A stretch of DNA of 38,952 bases from Lingula anatina (Eukaryota; Brachiopoda; Lingulata; Lingulida; Lingulidae), in contig NW_019774358.1 in assembly GCF_001039355.2 (NCBI RefSeq), positions 234,292 through 273,243 on the forward strand, read 5' to 3'. The notes below the pieces were generated by a model. The model saw only the letters and a program-made list of their open reading frames with translations, did not search any database and was not told the origin of the DNA. This document shows, piece after piece, positions 29,134-38,952 of this stretch (position 1 is the stretch's first letter; every line of letters starts with the position of its first letter). The translations under genes and the position numbers were made by a program.

Positions 29134-30160
29134 TCTTTCTATTTCACATTAGTTTTCTTGGATCAATTCAGTCCGAGAAATGGTTTCCAGGACTCAGAAT
29201 GAAGTTTTCTATGACAGAACTGGTGGGAGCAAGCGTGACAATGACAATAATCCGATCAAGATCTGAGGGATAACGCGGCCACTGTATATGTAAGAAGATA
29301 AAGACCTTTTTAGAACCAGTCTTATTTATTACATGAGTTGATGGTTGAACTTACATTTTATTCGTTTTTTCTCGTCAAGTAATATCATTGCGCTCGACAA
29401 GGTAAACTGATTAACTTCAAACTGATCCATGTGTGAACAAGCGTGTGGTCAACTTAAGACAGGGAGGAAAGTAACTTACAATCTCATTGCGTGATAAGAC
29501 ATCTGAAACTTACACCGGTCTATACAGTGGTAGTGTATCTATCGATCTATCTGTCTATCTATCCCTGCATAAACTGGTACATATACTACATTTTCTATAT
29601 ATATGTACAGTATAATGTTATTTACCTTGGTAAACAAACAAACAAAAAAAAGCTGACAAAGGTAAGGAATAAGCTCAGACACCACCTTTGATATGTTTGG
29701 GTGTATAATCGTTCCTTCTTTAACAGAACACGTGTTTCCGCTGATGAATCGTGATTTCATATACTGGGTACTATGCCTGGAAAGATAACTTACACCCCAT
29801 TTCCATACATTTTTAGTTCGATCTATCCCTGTGGGGAGTCTTACTAGATTACTGTCAGCTTGGCCGGCTTAAGCGTCTGTCCCGCCTACTAAAAGCTGTA
29901 AGGGGGTAATTAACTATGGTGCCCGCTCGGCTGACTGCAATTTAGCGTGAACCCCCAGGGAGTTAGGTCGATCTATATCTTAATCTTTAGATCGATCTTA
30001 ATCTCTGGGAAAGCACCCTTAGGTAAACAACATTTGAATTGACATCAAAACCTGAAACTCCCCAGTATATGGTGGGCGTCTTTAAAGACAGGGGGTAGAT
30101 GCTTTTAAAGCTGTTAAGTAAAAGTATACCTCCGGATGCCGCTGTTATGAATTTCAGACT

Positions 30161-30871
30161 AAAATAGATGCTGCGTAGGTGTTCTTGAGATGTCAAAAGG
30201 TATGAATAAATGGAAGGAGTTGTTAAATTTGGAAGAAAATGAATGCCCGAAGATTTTTGAACTTCCTTTCACAATAACAAAAGATTCGAAGCTTCACTGG
30301 TTCCAATTTCGAATTAATCATAATATCCTTACCACAAATTCACTGCTTTTCAAATATAAAATGGTCGACAACAGTATATGTTCCCTTTGCAAAGGAGCTG
30401 AAGAAACAACAGAGCATTTATTCTGGAATTGTGCGGTTACCCAAAAATTATTGACCGACTTGGTAGAATATATATTATCTAATACTCAAGTTACTCTACC
30501 TGTCTCAAAAAGGAATTGCTTAGTCGGCTCTACGAGCCTCTCTCCAATTATTAATCTCATTATGTTGCAATTTAAATTTTATATTTATTTAAGAAGATGT
30601 TCACAGGGTAAACCAACATTTGGAGGTTTGATTTCATCGCTTAGATATCTGGTGAAAACAGATAAGTCAGTCTGTCAGTACAATTCAAATATAATTAAGT
30701 TATTTTCAATTTGAATATTTAGCGTATGATGTAATTAACTAAAAAGTGCTATATAGCATAACATCTCTTATGTGTGAGTGTGTGAGCGAGTGTCTGTTTG
30801 TTTGTTTTTGTATTGTCATGTATTCGTGATGTATTGTGTCAAAAAAAAAGAAAAAAAAATAGATGCTGCGT
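30161..30871 (+). mobile_element. 5'-truncated LINE insertion with 16-bp target-site duplication
   Basis: AAAATAGATGCTGCGT occurs at 30161-30176 and again, identically, at 30856-30871. Between them is a 3' LINE remnant ending in an A-rich tail (30841-30859). The plus-strand ORF 30190-30714 encodes the C-terminal part of a LINE protein: LHWFQFRINHNILTTNSLLF, then the zinc-binding zf-RVT motif CSLCKGAEETTEHLFWNC (C-x2-C-x8-H-x4-C). This is the 3' end of an L1/Tx1-like element. Reverse transcriptase and endonuclease are missing, so it cannot move by itself. The intact ORF and perfect duplication point to a recent insertion. Confidence 0.9.
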
Positions 30872-31079
30872 TATTGATATGTCACTGTAGTCAGATACAA
30901 AGTAATAATGAAACATGTCACTTCCCATGGTCGTAAGAAGCTTATCTTCGGATTTGTTCCAAGACAGCAGATGTATTTGTTAATAACGTCGTATTGATTT
31001 GTAAATTGCGCTGAAGTAGCACGGTCTTTAAGATGTGAACTTTACTTTTTTAGTCTGAGCGACACTAATGTCTAATTAA

Positions 31080-31102
31080 ACACACACACACACACACACA
31101 CA
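31080..31102. repeat. (CA)11 microsatellite
   Basis: A perfect CA run. Confidence 0.95.
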
Positions 31103-31180
31103 GATCAGAAATAACGAAATAATCGTACCTACAGGCCTACGCCTCCATGAATGAAACGAACGTATACTTATTATTTCCAG

Positions 31181-31181
<1 letters not shown>

Positions 31182-31260
<79 letters not shown>
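31182..31260. repeat. (TA)39 microsatellite
   Basis: A perfect AT run of about 79 bases. Confidence 0.95.
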
Positions 31261-31262
<2 letters not shown>

Positions 31263-31532
31263 AGTGCTAATAAAAAATATTGGCTTGATTCATCAAAAAA
31301 GTATGTCATTGAGTGATAAAAAATATCCAGTCTTCTATTGTGAGATATTTTGGTCAATAATATCAAATCTCACATAAGATGTCATTCAAAAGAAAGAACA
31401 CCCCCAGAAAACCATATCAACAGTTTGATTTCAGTTTTAACTTTAACCTAAGATATTAATAAAAATGATAGCCTCCGGACAGTGATACGTTACACAGGCG
31501 AAGAACTCATTACAGTAAATCATGAAAAGTCA

Positions 31533-32552
31533 TCAATAGCGGGTATGACCTCCAGCAGCCGCTTGCAACGCTCTCATCTCAGATGGCATACCCTGTGATA
31601 AGTTTTTAAGGGTTTGGATGGGGATATCATTCGACGTAGTGATATTTACCTGTCGCAGTCCATCACTATTTACCGGCCGATGGCCATAGCTATTAATTAT
31701 GTAAGTTACTTCCGCCCACAGATTTTCAATTGGGTTCATAGCTGGGGAGTTTGCAGGCCAGGACAGTTGCTGAACCCACTGGTTTTGAAGAAAAACAGTG
31801 ATTCTGTGAGCTCGATGTGGGGGTGCGTAGTCGTTATGGTATACAAGTTGTTCCTGAAGTTGACACTTTCAAAGGGAAGCACTGTTTGCTGTAGAATGTC
31901 TCTGTAGGAATCCTGGTTGAGGTTGCCTCCTAGAAAAACCACCTGGTTCTGGCCACCGGTATGAAATGCTCCCCAAACAGAGACGTAACCACCCCCTGCT
32001 TGCACCCTAGACAGTACGCAATCATCATTTTATGCCTCTAGTACACGTCGGCGGACACGTATCCGACCGTCAACTCCCAAAAATCCATATCTGGCCTCAT
32101 CACTGAAAACGACGTGATTCCAGTTTTTTGGCTGCAAACGCAAGTGGTCTCCAGCCCATTGGGGACGTGTCTATATATGGCATGCTGTTAACAGTGGTTT
32201 CCCTACTGGTATACGTGCAAAATAACGGCCTTGCAGTAATCTCTTTACATAATGGACCTTGAAACGGGCGTTTGAATGATACTCTGCCACTCTTTTTTTA
32301 GGACACTGGTTGTCTTTGTACGACCAGCACGGCACACTCTAAGGAGAAAGCGATCCCATCTTCTTGGTGTGATACGCGGACACCCCGGTCGAGGTACTGA
32401 AGTAGGCGCCCCTGTTGTAGCATTTCTTTGGAGGACTTAACTAACGCTTCCTGATAAATGTTGAATTGCCTGGCAATGGCTGTCCGTTTCTGGTCATTTT
32501 CTCTGAGAGCAAGAATCCGATGGTAAGCTGCGTTGCTTAACTGTCGAACCAT
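31533..32552 (-). pseudogene. Tc1-like transposase (DD34E type), broken
   Basis: The minus strand encodes, in pieces, a whole Tc1-type transposase. The start LSNAAYHRILALRENDQKRT and AIARQFNI form the helix-turn-helix region. The first catalytic Asp lies in NWNHVVFSDEARYGF (about 32095-32115). SVWGAFHTGG follows, then the second Asp in VYHNDYAPPHRAHRI (about 31830-31870), and SPAMNPIENLWAEV with the catalytic Glu (about 31720-31740). Frame changes near 32290 and 31870 and in-frame stops near 32170 and 32020 disable it. No terminal inverted repeats could be assigned. Confidence 0.88.
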
Positions 32553-32559
32553 ATCTTCT

Positions 32560-33340
32560 CTATGGTACCTGTCAAGTTTCAGAGCGATACCTTTGTTGCT
32601 TCTCTAAATACACTCCAAAGATTGACCAAACCCGTGCGTTCTTACACAAGGGCAAAAATTACCGAAAAGACCACCCCTCACATTTCTGACTTCAGAACAT
32701 GCAATTGTATGCATCAATTGTTTCGAGAGTTGTGTGGTAATTAGGTAAAAAACCTGGCTACACATGGAGTGACACCTCAGTTTCGGATTTAATATAGTTA
32801 GAGAGAAAACAAATATTTTGTAGAAAATTTACTTGCCAAAAAGTAATATTCCATATTAAGTAGTAACCCTGTATATTTGTTTATTGTGCTTACTGGCATT
32901 TTACTATTTCTGTTTAACGCTTTAAAATGTAACATAAACATAAATGCAATGTATTTTCTTCCATATTGTCAGTAATACATTGAACTGAATACGCTCACCG
33001 CATTGTGTTCATTATAGACCACGTGCATGCCGGAAGTCATTTGTTCCACTCTATCACAATCATGAAAATCCACATAATGCAAACCGTGGCCATGTTAATT
33101 GTTTGAATGTGTGTGCTAATAAGAAAAAAATCACAAGCTAAACATTTAAATAAAATTGAAACTATAAAAAAATACAATGTAATGTATGCAGTGCATTGGA
33201 AAATGGATTGTTTTATCAGCTATTTTCCTTCAATCCTTCTTTTAGTACCCCAAGAACAAAAGTAATTTCCAAATTGACTGAGATCTTAAGAATAAGTTGT
33301 CTTTATGTAACCTGTTCTTATATAAAAAAGTAAAACCAAG
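32560..33340. other. Non-coding stretch, nothing recognised
   Basis: AT-rich sequence between the transposase relic and the short dispersed element. No ORF with a recognisable motif was found. Its left part may belong to the transposon's end. Confidence 0.5.
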
Positions 33341-33617
33341 CAGTGGTGGATTTAGAGGGGTGTCGGGGAGGAGGGGGGGGGGGTCCTGACTCTCCCTTAG
33401 ATTGCTGAAAACAAAACACACCGATAGTCTCCTCTTCAAATTAAACTTTTGGCTAGCTGAATCATACCAATGTACCAAAATGTACCGTTCACCCTCTAAA
33501 AAATATATTTTTTCGGAGGCCCAAACCTCACGCCAAGGAGGGAAAGGGGGAGGGAGGGTCGACTTTGCATCCACAGACACCCCCCCCCCCCCTTCAAATA
33601 ATCCTGGATCCGCACCT
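33341..33617. mobile_element. Short dispersed element, copy 2 (about 277 bp)
   Basis: Same layout as 21005-21267 and in the same orientation. Left end CAGTGGTGGATTTAG; the right end read outward is CAGGTGCGGATCCAGG, so the tips form an imperfect inverted repeat (CAG.TG.GGAT..AG). It includes G-rich and C-rich blocks and the shared TTCGG, CCCTCTAAAA and TTCAAATAA words. No coding capacity. Confidence 0.65.
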
Positions 33618-33951
33618 GCGTAGTTAGTTGGACTAAGATAAACTCAAGCGACTGATACAAAGACACCAGTCCTCATAACGTTTTGATTAAACGGTTTGAT
33701 AACATTGAAGATATCCAATAACTTATATTAGGTCTCTTTCTCATATTGCACTGGAATTTTCTAATAGATTTTTTTAATATTTTCAAATCGTTGGACATCG
33801 AGTATCTTTCATTTGCCACATGTAATGTTTATCTTCAGTGTGGTAGAGGAGTAATAGACACAATGGCATACATAAAGCGGTGTCTTCCTGTATTGATAAA
33901 AAGATGTAAAGAAGAATAAAACGGAATTTTGACAGAGAGGAAGTGAACTCT

Positions 33952-34182
33952 CTATTGACAAAACAATGGATGGCGTCCTTTGCGCGTTCTTTGTGCGACC
34001 ATGAAACTGGCATAGCTTTGGTCGTAGAAAGAAGGAGTAGATCCGCATTTTGCAAGCAAACACATTTTACAACCGGTTCTACAGCAGTTTAAGGCTCCAG
34101 CCCAATTGTAAATATGTAGCTGGGCATTTTCTACTGTTCGGCCTGCACTCTCAACGGTAGCATCAGTGGGTCCTGACAGCAT
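33952..34182 (-). CDS. Hypothetical Cys-rich ORF, unrecognised
   Basis: Minus-strand frame of 76 codons from an ATG, open a little further upstream, encoding ALNCCRTGCKMCLLAKCG. Its base composition is less AT-rich than the flanks. No domain or splice site could be assigned. It may be an orphan exon or chance. Confidence 0.2.
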   Translation of the reverse strand: MLSGPTDATVESAGRTVENAQLHIYNWAGALNCCRTGCKMCLLAKCGSTPSFYDQSYASFMVAQRTRKGRHPLFCQ

Positions 34183-34204
34183 GCAGCGGCAGTGACTCTC
34201 GCCG

Positions 34205-34345
34205 ACCCTCGTCTCAGCGGTCTACCCGGCAGCCTTACACTTCAGCAGTATCTCCAGCAGTGGTTCTCTCACCGGCTCTCCTCACAGCGGTCTACCCAGC
34301 AGCGGTTTACCCGGCTACCTTCTGCGACAGCTGTCTCACCAGCAG
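34205..34345. repeat. Short imperfect repeat CAGCGGTCTACCC
   Basis: CAGCGGTCTACCCGGCAGC and CAGCGGTCTACCCAGCAGC lie about 75 bases apart, followed by the related CAGCGGTTTACCCGGCTAC. No function assigned. The array lies about 0.6 kb upstream of the glycosyltransferase gene. Confidence 0.6.
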
Positions 34346-34921
34346 CGGTTTTCCAATTTGTATCGTTTTATTTTAATCGAGATTTTGTATTATTTTTTCT
34401 TTACTTTCAGAAGTGTATTATTTATTTTATTTATTTTGTTCTTATCTTCTTTAATATTTGATCCGAGCACCTGCTTTGCATACATGTGACCAAAAGCTAA
34501 GACAACTGGAGGATTACTATGGTTACCGCCCATGCATCAGCGCTTGAACATGTTTTAAAATTTAGTATTTTTCTCCACAGGTCATGGGAAGCTATGGTAA
34601 TAGTGTTGGAGCCTGCTAGGTTAACATCTAGTTTTTTTTTTACTTATTCCAGCTATACATGTGTTTCAGTTTTATTTTATGCTCTATAAAATGTACATTT
34701 TTAATGTGTTTCGTTCTTTTTTCTTGTGGTTCAAAAATAATTAATTCATGAATTATACCACAAGTAGAGCGCCGTCTACTGTTACGTATCCGTTTCACAG
34801 TTTTTCTTATTATTGGAACATGAATTGCTTTTCAACGTTTATTATTAATTGTACACATCATACTAGCAGCTACGACGTGCGCGAGACACGTCATTTAATC
34901 TGAGGATCGGTATATTGTCAG

Positions 34922-35045
34922 ATGAGATCTACGGTGATGAGACTTCGCAGATGTCTTGGTCGGAGGCGGACAGCCCGTCTACCTGTACTGTTGTTAATAA
35001 TATGGGCATTGGTTTACATCTTCGAATTCATGAACGGTTTTAAAA
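34922..35045 (+). CDS. Exon 1 of the GT32/pyruvyl-transferase gene: cytoplasmic tail and signal anchor
   Basis: 41 codons plus one base, then GTAAGC. The product MRSTVMRLRRCLGRRRTARL is very basic and is followed by PVLLLIIWALVYIFEFM. That is the form of a Golgi type II glycosyltransferase anchor. A second ATG at codon 6 would give the same topology. The exon is too short to stand out as an ORF and is supported by its donor, its phase and its fit to a missing N-terminus. Confidence 0.82.
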
Positions 35046-38000
35046 GTAAGCATTATTCGCCATTAAAGAGAGTACAGCTCATTCATAGCATGTATATATA
35101 AATCCTGTTTTTGGAGTCCTTAATCAAAATTTAATTTATAATTCTAATTATGTTTCTTGTAGATTTATCAACATTCAAGCATTGTGTGCAATCGGGCATA
35201 TTTGAAAATACTTTTATTTATATATTAAAGAATACATTTTCAAGTTTCAATATTATTCATGTATTGAGGGACTAATCTTCATATATTTTAATGTCACTAT
35301 CATATTATTATATATATTTATTGGTAATTCAGTCCTGTCGTCAGCAGTGGCGGGAGTTAACACGAGTGGGAAATTAGTGGCTATGAACAGGACTGTTACC
35401 TCCGGAGAAACCATCTACCGGGAGAATAAGAAGGGCCATCTTTCCCAGTTAACAAAAGTAATGCCGGCTGTCAGACCAGACAATACTGGTAGTTTCAAAT
35501 CTCCTACGTCAGCATCCTACAAAGAGGAATCGTTAACTGCAGCACAACATCACTTGGGTCAACATCAGAATACGACATCAGACTTTGTCTTGGTCTGGTC
35601 GCATTATACCGCAATTCCACAAACGTTTATGGATAAAATTGAGACCCTTCTCCAGTTGCATCCAGGAAAACGCGTTGTAATTTTATGCGGAAGCAGTGGA
35701 TGTATAGATCAAACAGACGCCAAGTCATGGAAACACGTAACAGTACTTCGTTTACTAATATCTGAGTTGACTCAGGGCACACCACTAGACGATTTTGTGT
35801 CTAAATCTGCCATTCTAAAATTGCTCATGGGTCGTAAATTTATGGCAGTCGTACATGAAATAAGTGTTTTACTTGCAATATGGAGATTTGGTGGACTTTA
35901 CATGGATGTAAAAAGAACAGTGCCGTCAAATTTACCAGATGAATATTTCACAGGGGAATGGATGTCCACTGAAGGCATCTTTTTCGTATCCAGGTTTGAA
36001 CGACATTCGTTGTTCGTCAAAAATGCTATGGTCGAGATTCAGTCGGCCTACAGCAGTCTCAGTAGAAGTCAAATCCAAAATTGGGACACTGCTTCAGTCT
36101 TACTAAAATCAAAAGTTCTAAGTCAGGTAGATAAGAGACAAGTTGAAAAGGACGGTGCAGATTCTGTTACACCCTTTTTGCAAGATGAACTCTTTGGATC
36201 CTAACATTTGACCATCGAGTGAAGGTGGCGAGGGACATCAACGATGAAATTCAAACGCTAGCAGGGCTACAATTTCTTCCCTTTGTTGACCTGTTTGTGG
36301 ACGGGGATACTTGGAACGTCACCAGTGTAGTAAAGACATTTGCTCAGTCGGAGAATCCTGACACTTTTTGGGAAGAAAACACTAAAACACAAAGTCATGG
36401 AAAGGCAACAAATCCGTCCTTGTACATGACCCAAAATGATGCAGGTAATTCAATATCTAAAACAAGAGATACAAAAGATCAGCATAGAAGTGGGTCCATT
36501 GTTTCCAACGAAAGAGATAATCTCAAAGAAGCAATCACAATATTTCTTAATGGATGGTATAACGCCGGCAACATGTTGTGGCCACCAAAAGTTAATTTAA
36601 ACCCTTTGATTTTATCGATACATTTTGGATCAAATTTCTGGGAGAAATTACTAGCTGAGCCTGGCAGAAATTACCTTCGGAATCACGGCCCTGTGGGGGC
36701 TCGAGATGACGTCACTTTTAATTTCTTAAAATTCCAAAATATTTCAGTATATAAATCGGGCTGTTTGACACTTTTAATGCGCAATCCCAATCCAACCATT
36801 AAAACAGAGGATATATTTGTCGTTGATGTGAACAAAAGCGCTCTAGAATTAATTGCTCCATATCAAATACGAAAATCAGCGATATACGTCACCCATAACT
36901 TGCCCAGTTCGAAGGAATTTGATAGATTAACACGTTACGAAGCGACAAAAAGTTTGATGGAAAGATATTCACGCGCAAAATTAGTTATAACCTCGAGTAT
37001 CCATTGCGCGCTTCCTTGCGTTGCCATGGGAATTCCAGTAGTTTTTGTAGAAACTGATGTCCTACCTGGAGGTGAAAAGCGTCGAACTGAGGGCTTAACA
37101 GAACTTTTTCACACAGTTACTGTAGACCGTATGATGAAAACCTACCGAGGCCTGGAGAGCTTTAATTGGGACAAACCGGAAATGAACCCAAATCGAGAAA
37201 TCTACATGCGCTTTCGAGCCACCTTGTGGTACGAGATACGAAAATTCCGCGCATTACGAGAAACGGCGATAACATTTGGAATCGCACCCTTCAAAACTTT
37301 CAGGCAGTTCAACGAAAATGAAAAAACTGAATCGGTATTCTATCAAGTGTACACAACGAATGATCAGACAAAGTGGAACCGCCGTTCACTCGAGAGTATA
37401 TTTTACCACTATCCAAATACGAAAGTATGCATTTTAAGCAATGTTTTGACACAGAAAGCGTTTTCTGAGTTCAGTGAGGCAGGTTTCCAAGTAGAGGTCG
37501 AGAACTATACCCTCGAAAATTTACTAAGTCGAATTGAAAATCTGGAACCAGACACTTTCGCAGGTCGCTCGACAGCGTTTTTGAAAAGAATACCCGTTAT
37601 TTCAAAAGGACCAAATTGGTGTGCCCACGAAAGTGACTTGATCAGGTTGATATTGTTATATATGTACGGTGGCGTTTACATAGACACTGACGTTATTTTG
37701 GTGAAGAGTTTACATTTTTTGAATAATGTAACTGCCTGGGAAAATAGAGAAAATTCCAAGTTAAATAACGCTGTTCTAAAATTTGATAAACGCAATCCAT
37801 TTATCCGTGAGTGTATTAAAGAATACCTCCATAACTATACGGAGATAGGTTGGGCGGCAAATGGACCGCATCTCCTCACCCGCGTGGCGAGAAACCATAG
37901 CACGTGGATGTGTGACGTGAACAATTTTGAAGACGTATTGAAAAATGAGTCATGCATTGTCAGACGTTTGTATCGGCAATCGTTTTATCCTATTGAGTGG

Positions 38001-38171
38001 CCTAATGTTATACGAGAATGTTTCCTTGATAAAGGCAAAGTCAGCGAAGATTTCTTTGCTGTGCATCTATATAACAAATTGTCAAAAGCGTATGGGAACG
38101 CTACCAAGCCTGGGACGTTCTGCCGTTACCTGCTAAACAATTTTTGCATTTTCTGTGGAGATTTTGTTTAA
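34922..38171 (+). CDS. Type II membrane GT32 - pyruvyl transferase-like - GT32 protein (one frame break)
   Basis: Two exons (34922-35045 and 35333-38171), intron phase 1, about 987 residues if the break near 36198 is bridged. A basic N-terminus and signal anchor (residues about 20-37) place the rest in the Golgi lumen. The stem is residues about 42-125. Domain 1 (about 126-330) is GT32-like, with FGGLYMDVK where GGxYxDxD is expected. Domain 2 (about 440-625) resembles polysaccharide pyruvyl transferases: FLNGWYNAGN, PVGARDDVT, SGCLTLLMRN, TSSIHCALPCVAMGIPVVFV. Domain 3 (about 711-987) is of the A4GNT/A4GALT type: CAHESDLIRL, GGVYIDTDV, ANGPHLLTRV, FYPIEW, VHLYNKLS. I infer sugar transfer by domain 3 and possible pyruvylation of a glycan by domain 2. 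The substrate is unknown. Confidence 0.85.
35046..35332 (+). other. Intron 1 of the GT32/pyruvyl-transferase gene
   Basis: 287 bases, AT-rich, GTAAGC donor and GTAATTCAG acceptor, phase 1. The join makes codon 42 (A + TC, Ile) and continues LSSAVAGVNTSGK in frame. Confidence 0.8.
35333..38171 (+). CDS. Exon 2 of the GT32/pyruvyl-transferase gene (stem and all three domains)
   Basis: Frame 1 is open from the acceptor to TAA at 36202-36204. A second frame is open from 36189 to TAA at 38169-38171. The upper frame ends FLQDELFGS; the lower frame supplies ILTFDHRVKVARDIND. Both sides of the junction look like one protein, and there is no intron signal. The apparent GTG starts at 35347 and 36219 are not real starts. 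A single exon this long is unremarkable for this gene class. Confidence 0.85.
36196..36204 (+). other. Frame break (one base short) in exon 2
   Basis: GGA TCC TAA stops the first frame. A shift of -1 at GGA|ATC continues into the second frame without loss of protein character. The site has no X-XXY-YYZ slippery heptamer, so a sequencing or assembly indel, or a null allele, is more likely than programmed frameshifting. Confidence 0.75.
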
Positions 38172-38351
38172 ACGTCTGTAATGCTTGCATGATAGAACAA
38201 AACGGCAAAATAATGGAGGCCTGTTATATAAAATCAGCTTGGTATTACCTACGAAAGTTAATGTTAATGACGATGGTGTATATTATTCCCAGTTCACGTT
38301 TCACATGGATTATTCACTTATTTCAATAGATTTGAACAAAAGATTTACAAT

Positions 38352-38357
38352 AATAAA
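38352..38357 (+). terminator. Poly(A) signal AATAAA for the GT32/pyruvyl-transferase gene
   Basis: A canonical AATAAA about 180 bases after the stop codon, on the coding strand, with T-rich sequence downstream. Confidence 0.6.
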
Positions 38358-38534
38358 AGTGTAATAGTAACAAAAGCATGCCTGGGTTAGGAAGACAGGT
38401 GGAATGTCTACATATTATCATGAAAATTATGAAAGGTGGTAGATTACAGAATGTTTATGATTTGTTTTTATATTTATTCTAATAATTAGTACCACCAGCG
38501 TGTACGCTGGCGGTACTCATGGTTTTAGTCCCGA

Positions 38535-38602
38535 CCCGTCTCGTCCGGCTCCGCCGGCTCCGTTGGCTCCGCCGGCTCCGTAAGCTCCGCCGGCTCCGCG
38601 TA
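38535..38602. repeat. GC-rich GGCTCCGCC minisatellite
   Basis: Repeats of (C)GGCTCCGCC / GGCTCCGTT / AGCTCCGCC at 9-12-base spacing. This is a sharp GC island in AT-rich DNA. On the minus strand it reads as Ala-Glu-Pro-Thr/Ala repeats, probably not coding. Confidence 0.8.
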
Positions 38603-38952
38603 CTGGCGCCGGATACAAGTCACCGTTACCGCTTCTCCTCCTAGACCGCAAGGACCCCTGTCCCCATCTCTTGGATTTAGGTCACATATAACCTCAACTT
38701 GAACCCCCAGATTTTTTTGTCTCAGTCGGTGCATTAACCTGGGCGTGACGCTTGTTGAAATGCACCCTTGTCAAAATTTTTGAAAATTCAATGCCAATTA
38801 TCTACCCTACGGAAGGAATTATGGGAAAAATTTCTACAGACGGCTTTCCAAAAGTCATATGTGTAGATTTCAAATATGCCCTTGGATTTGACCTTTGACC
38901 TTTATTTCAAGGTCAAACAGGCCAAAATTTTCAAAAAAATGAAATTTTTTAC
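38600..38952. other. Window end: probable dispersed repeat with nuclear-receptor-like half sites
   Basis: No coding frame was supported. TGACCTTTGACCT (38889-38901) is a direct repeat of half sites with one-base spacing and is followed by AGGTCA at 38910-38915. The surrounding style (long AAAATTTT words) resembles dispersed repeats, so a regulatory role is only a possibility. Confidence 0.4.

Larger units (their letters stand above)
27604..30160. other. Intergenic stretch upstream of SMB gene
   Basis: No coding sequence could be supported. It contains the TTCTCATGAC array (28470-28605), an AT run with ATT repeats at 29083-29133 and a TATC-rich run at 29536-29572. At about 29987-30196 is a minus-strand ORF of 69 codons that I do not recognise and that runs across the LINE insertion junction. 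Confidence 0.5.

Noticed and set aside
36219-36221. Separate gene starting at GTG 36219
   Set aside because: The sequence upstream in the same frame continues the protein, and the previous frame ends at the same place; one broken gene explains both ORFs.
1-38952. tRNA, rRNA or CRISPR-like structures
   Set aside because: No cloverleaf, rRNA segment or regularly spaced direct-repeat array with unique spacers was seen.

Overview
The window is animal nuclear DNA. It is AT-rich, its genes are split by GT-AG introns, and it holds many microsatellites, non-LTR retrotransposon pieces, a Tc1-type transposase relic and small inverted-repeat elements. The protein families (plexin; a somatomedin-B/Cys-rich ectodomain; a Golgi-type glycosyltransferase) and the repeat style suggest a lophotrochozoan, most likely a mollusc. 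This is inferred from the sequence alone, and no species can be named.

Layout: 1-904 is the endonuclease end of a LINE on the minus strand, running off the left edge. 3409-11183 (minus) is the ectodomain half of a plexin gene, reconstructed as 14 phase-consistent exons (906 codons: signal peptide, Sema, PSI1, IPT1, PSI2, IPT2, PSI3, IPT3). Its transmembrane and cytoplasmic exons are not in the window. Two of its exons have neighbouring partial copies; one is dead, and the other is still open and in phase. 11184-20580 is non-coding as far as I can see: microsatellites, a TA-flanked inverted-repeat element of about 1.47 kb, nested tandem duplications and a GT/poly-G tract.

22637-27543 (minus) holds at least three exons of a secreted or membrane protein with signal peptide, Ser/Thr-rich stalk, somatomedin-B-like domain and paired CxxC motifs. 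A 37-bp minisatellite, a LINE relic and other repeats surround it or lie in its introns. 30177-30855 is a 5'-truncated LINE with a perfect 16-bp target-site duplication. 31533-32552 is a broken Tc1-like DD34E transposase.

34922-38171 (plus) is the most unusual locus: a two-exon gene for a type II membrane protein of about 987 residues. It combines a GT32-like domain with a degenerate DXD, a polysaccharide pyruvyl transferase-like domain, and a C-terminal A4GNT/A4GALT-type GT32 domain with an intact DTD. The reading frame breaks once, near 36198, between the first domain and the rest. If functional, the arrangement suggests a single Golgi enzyme that both transfers a sugar and adds pyruvate to a glycan. 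The three genes show no sign of acting together.
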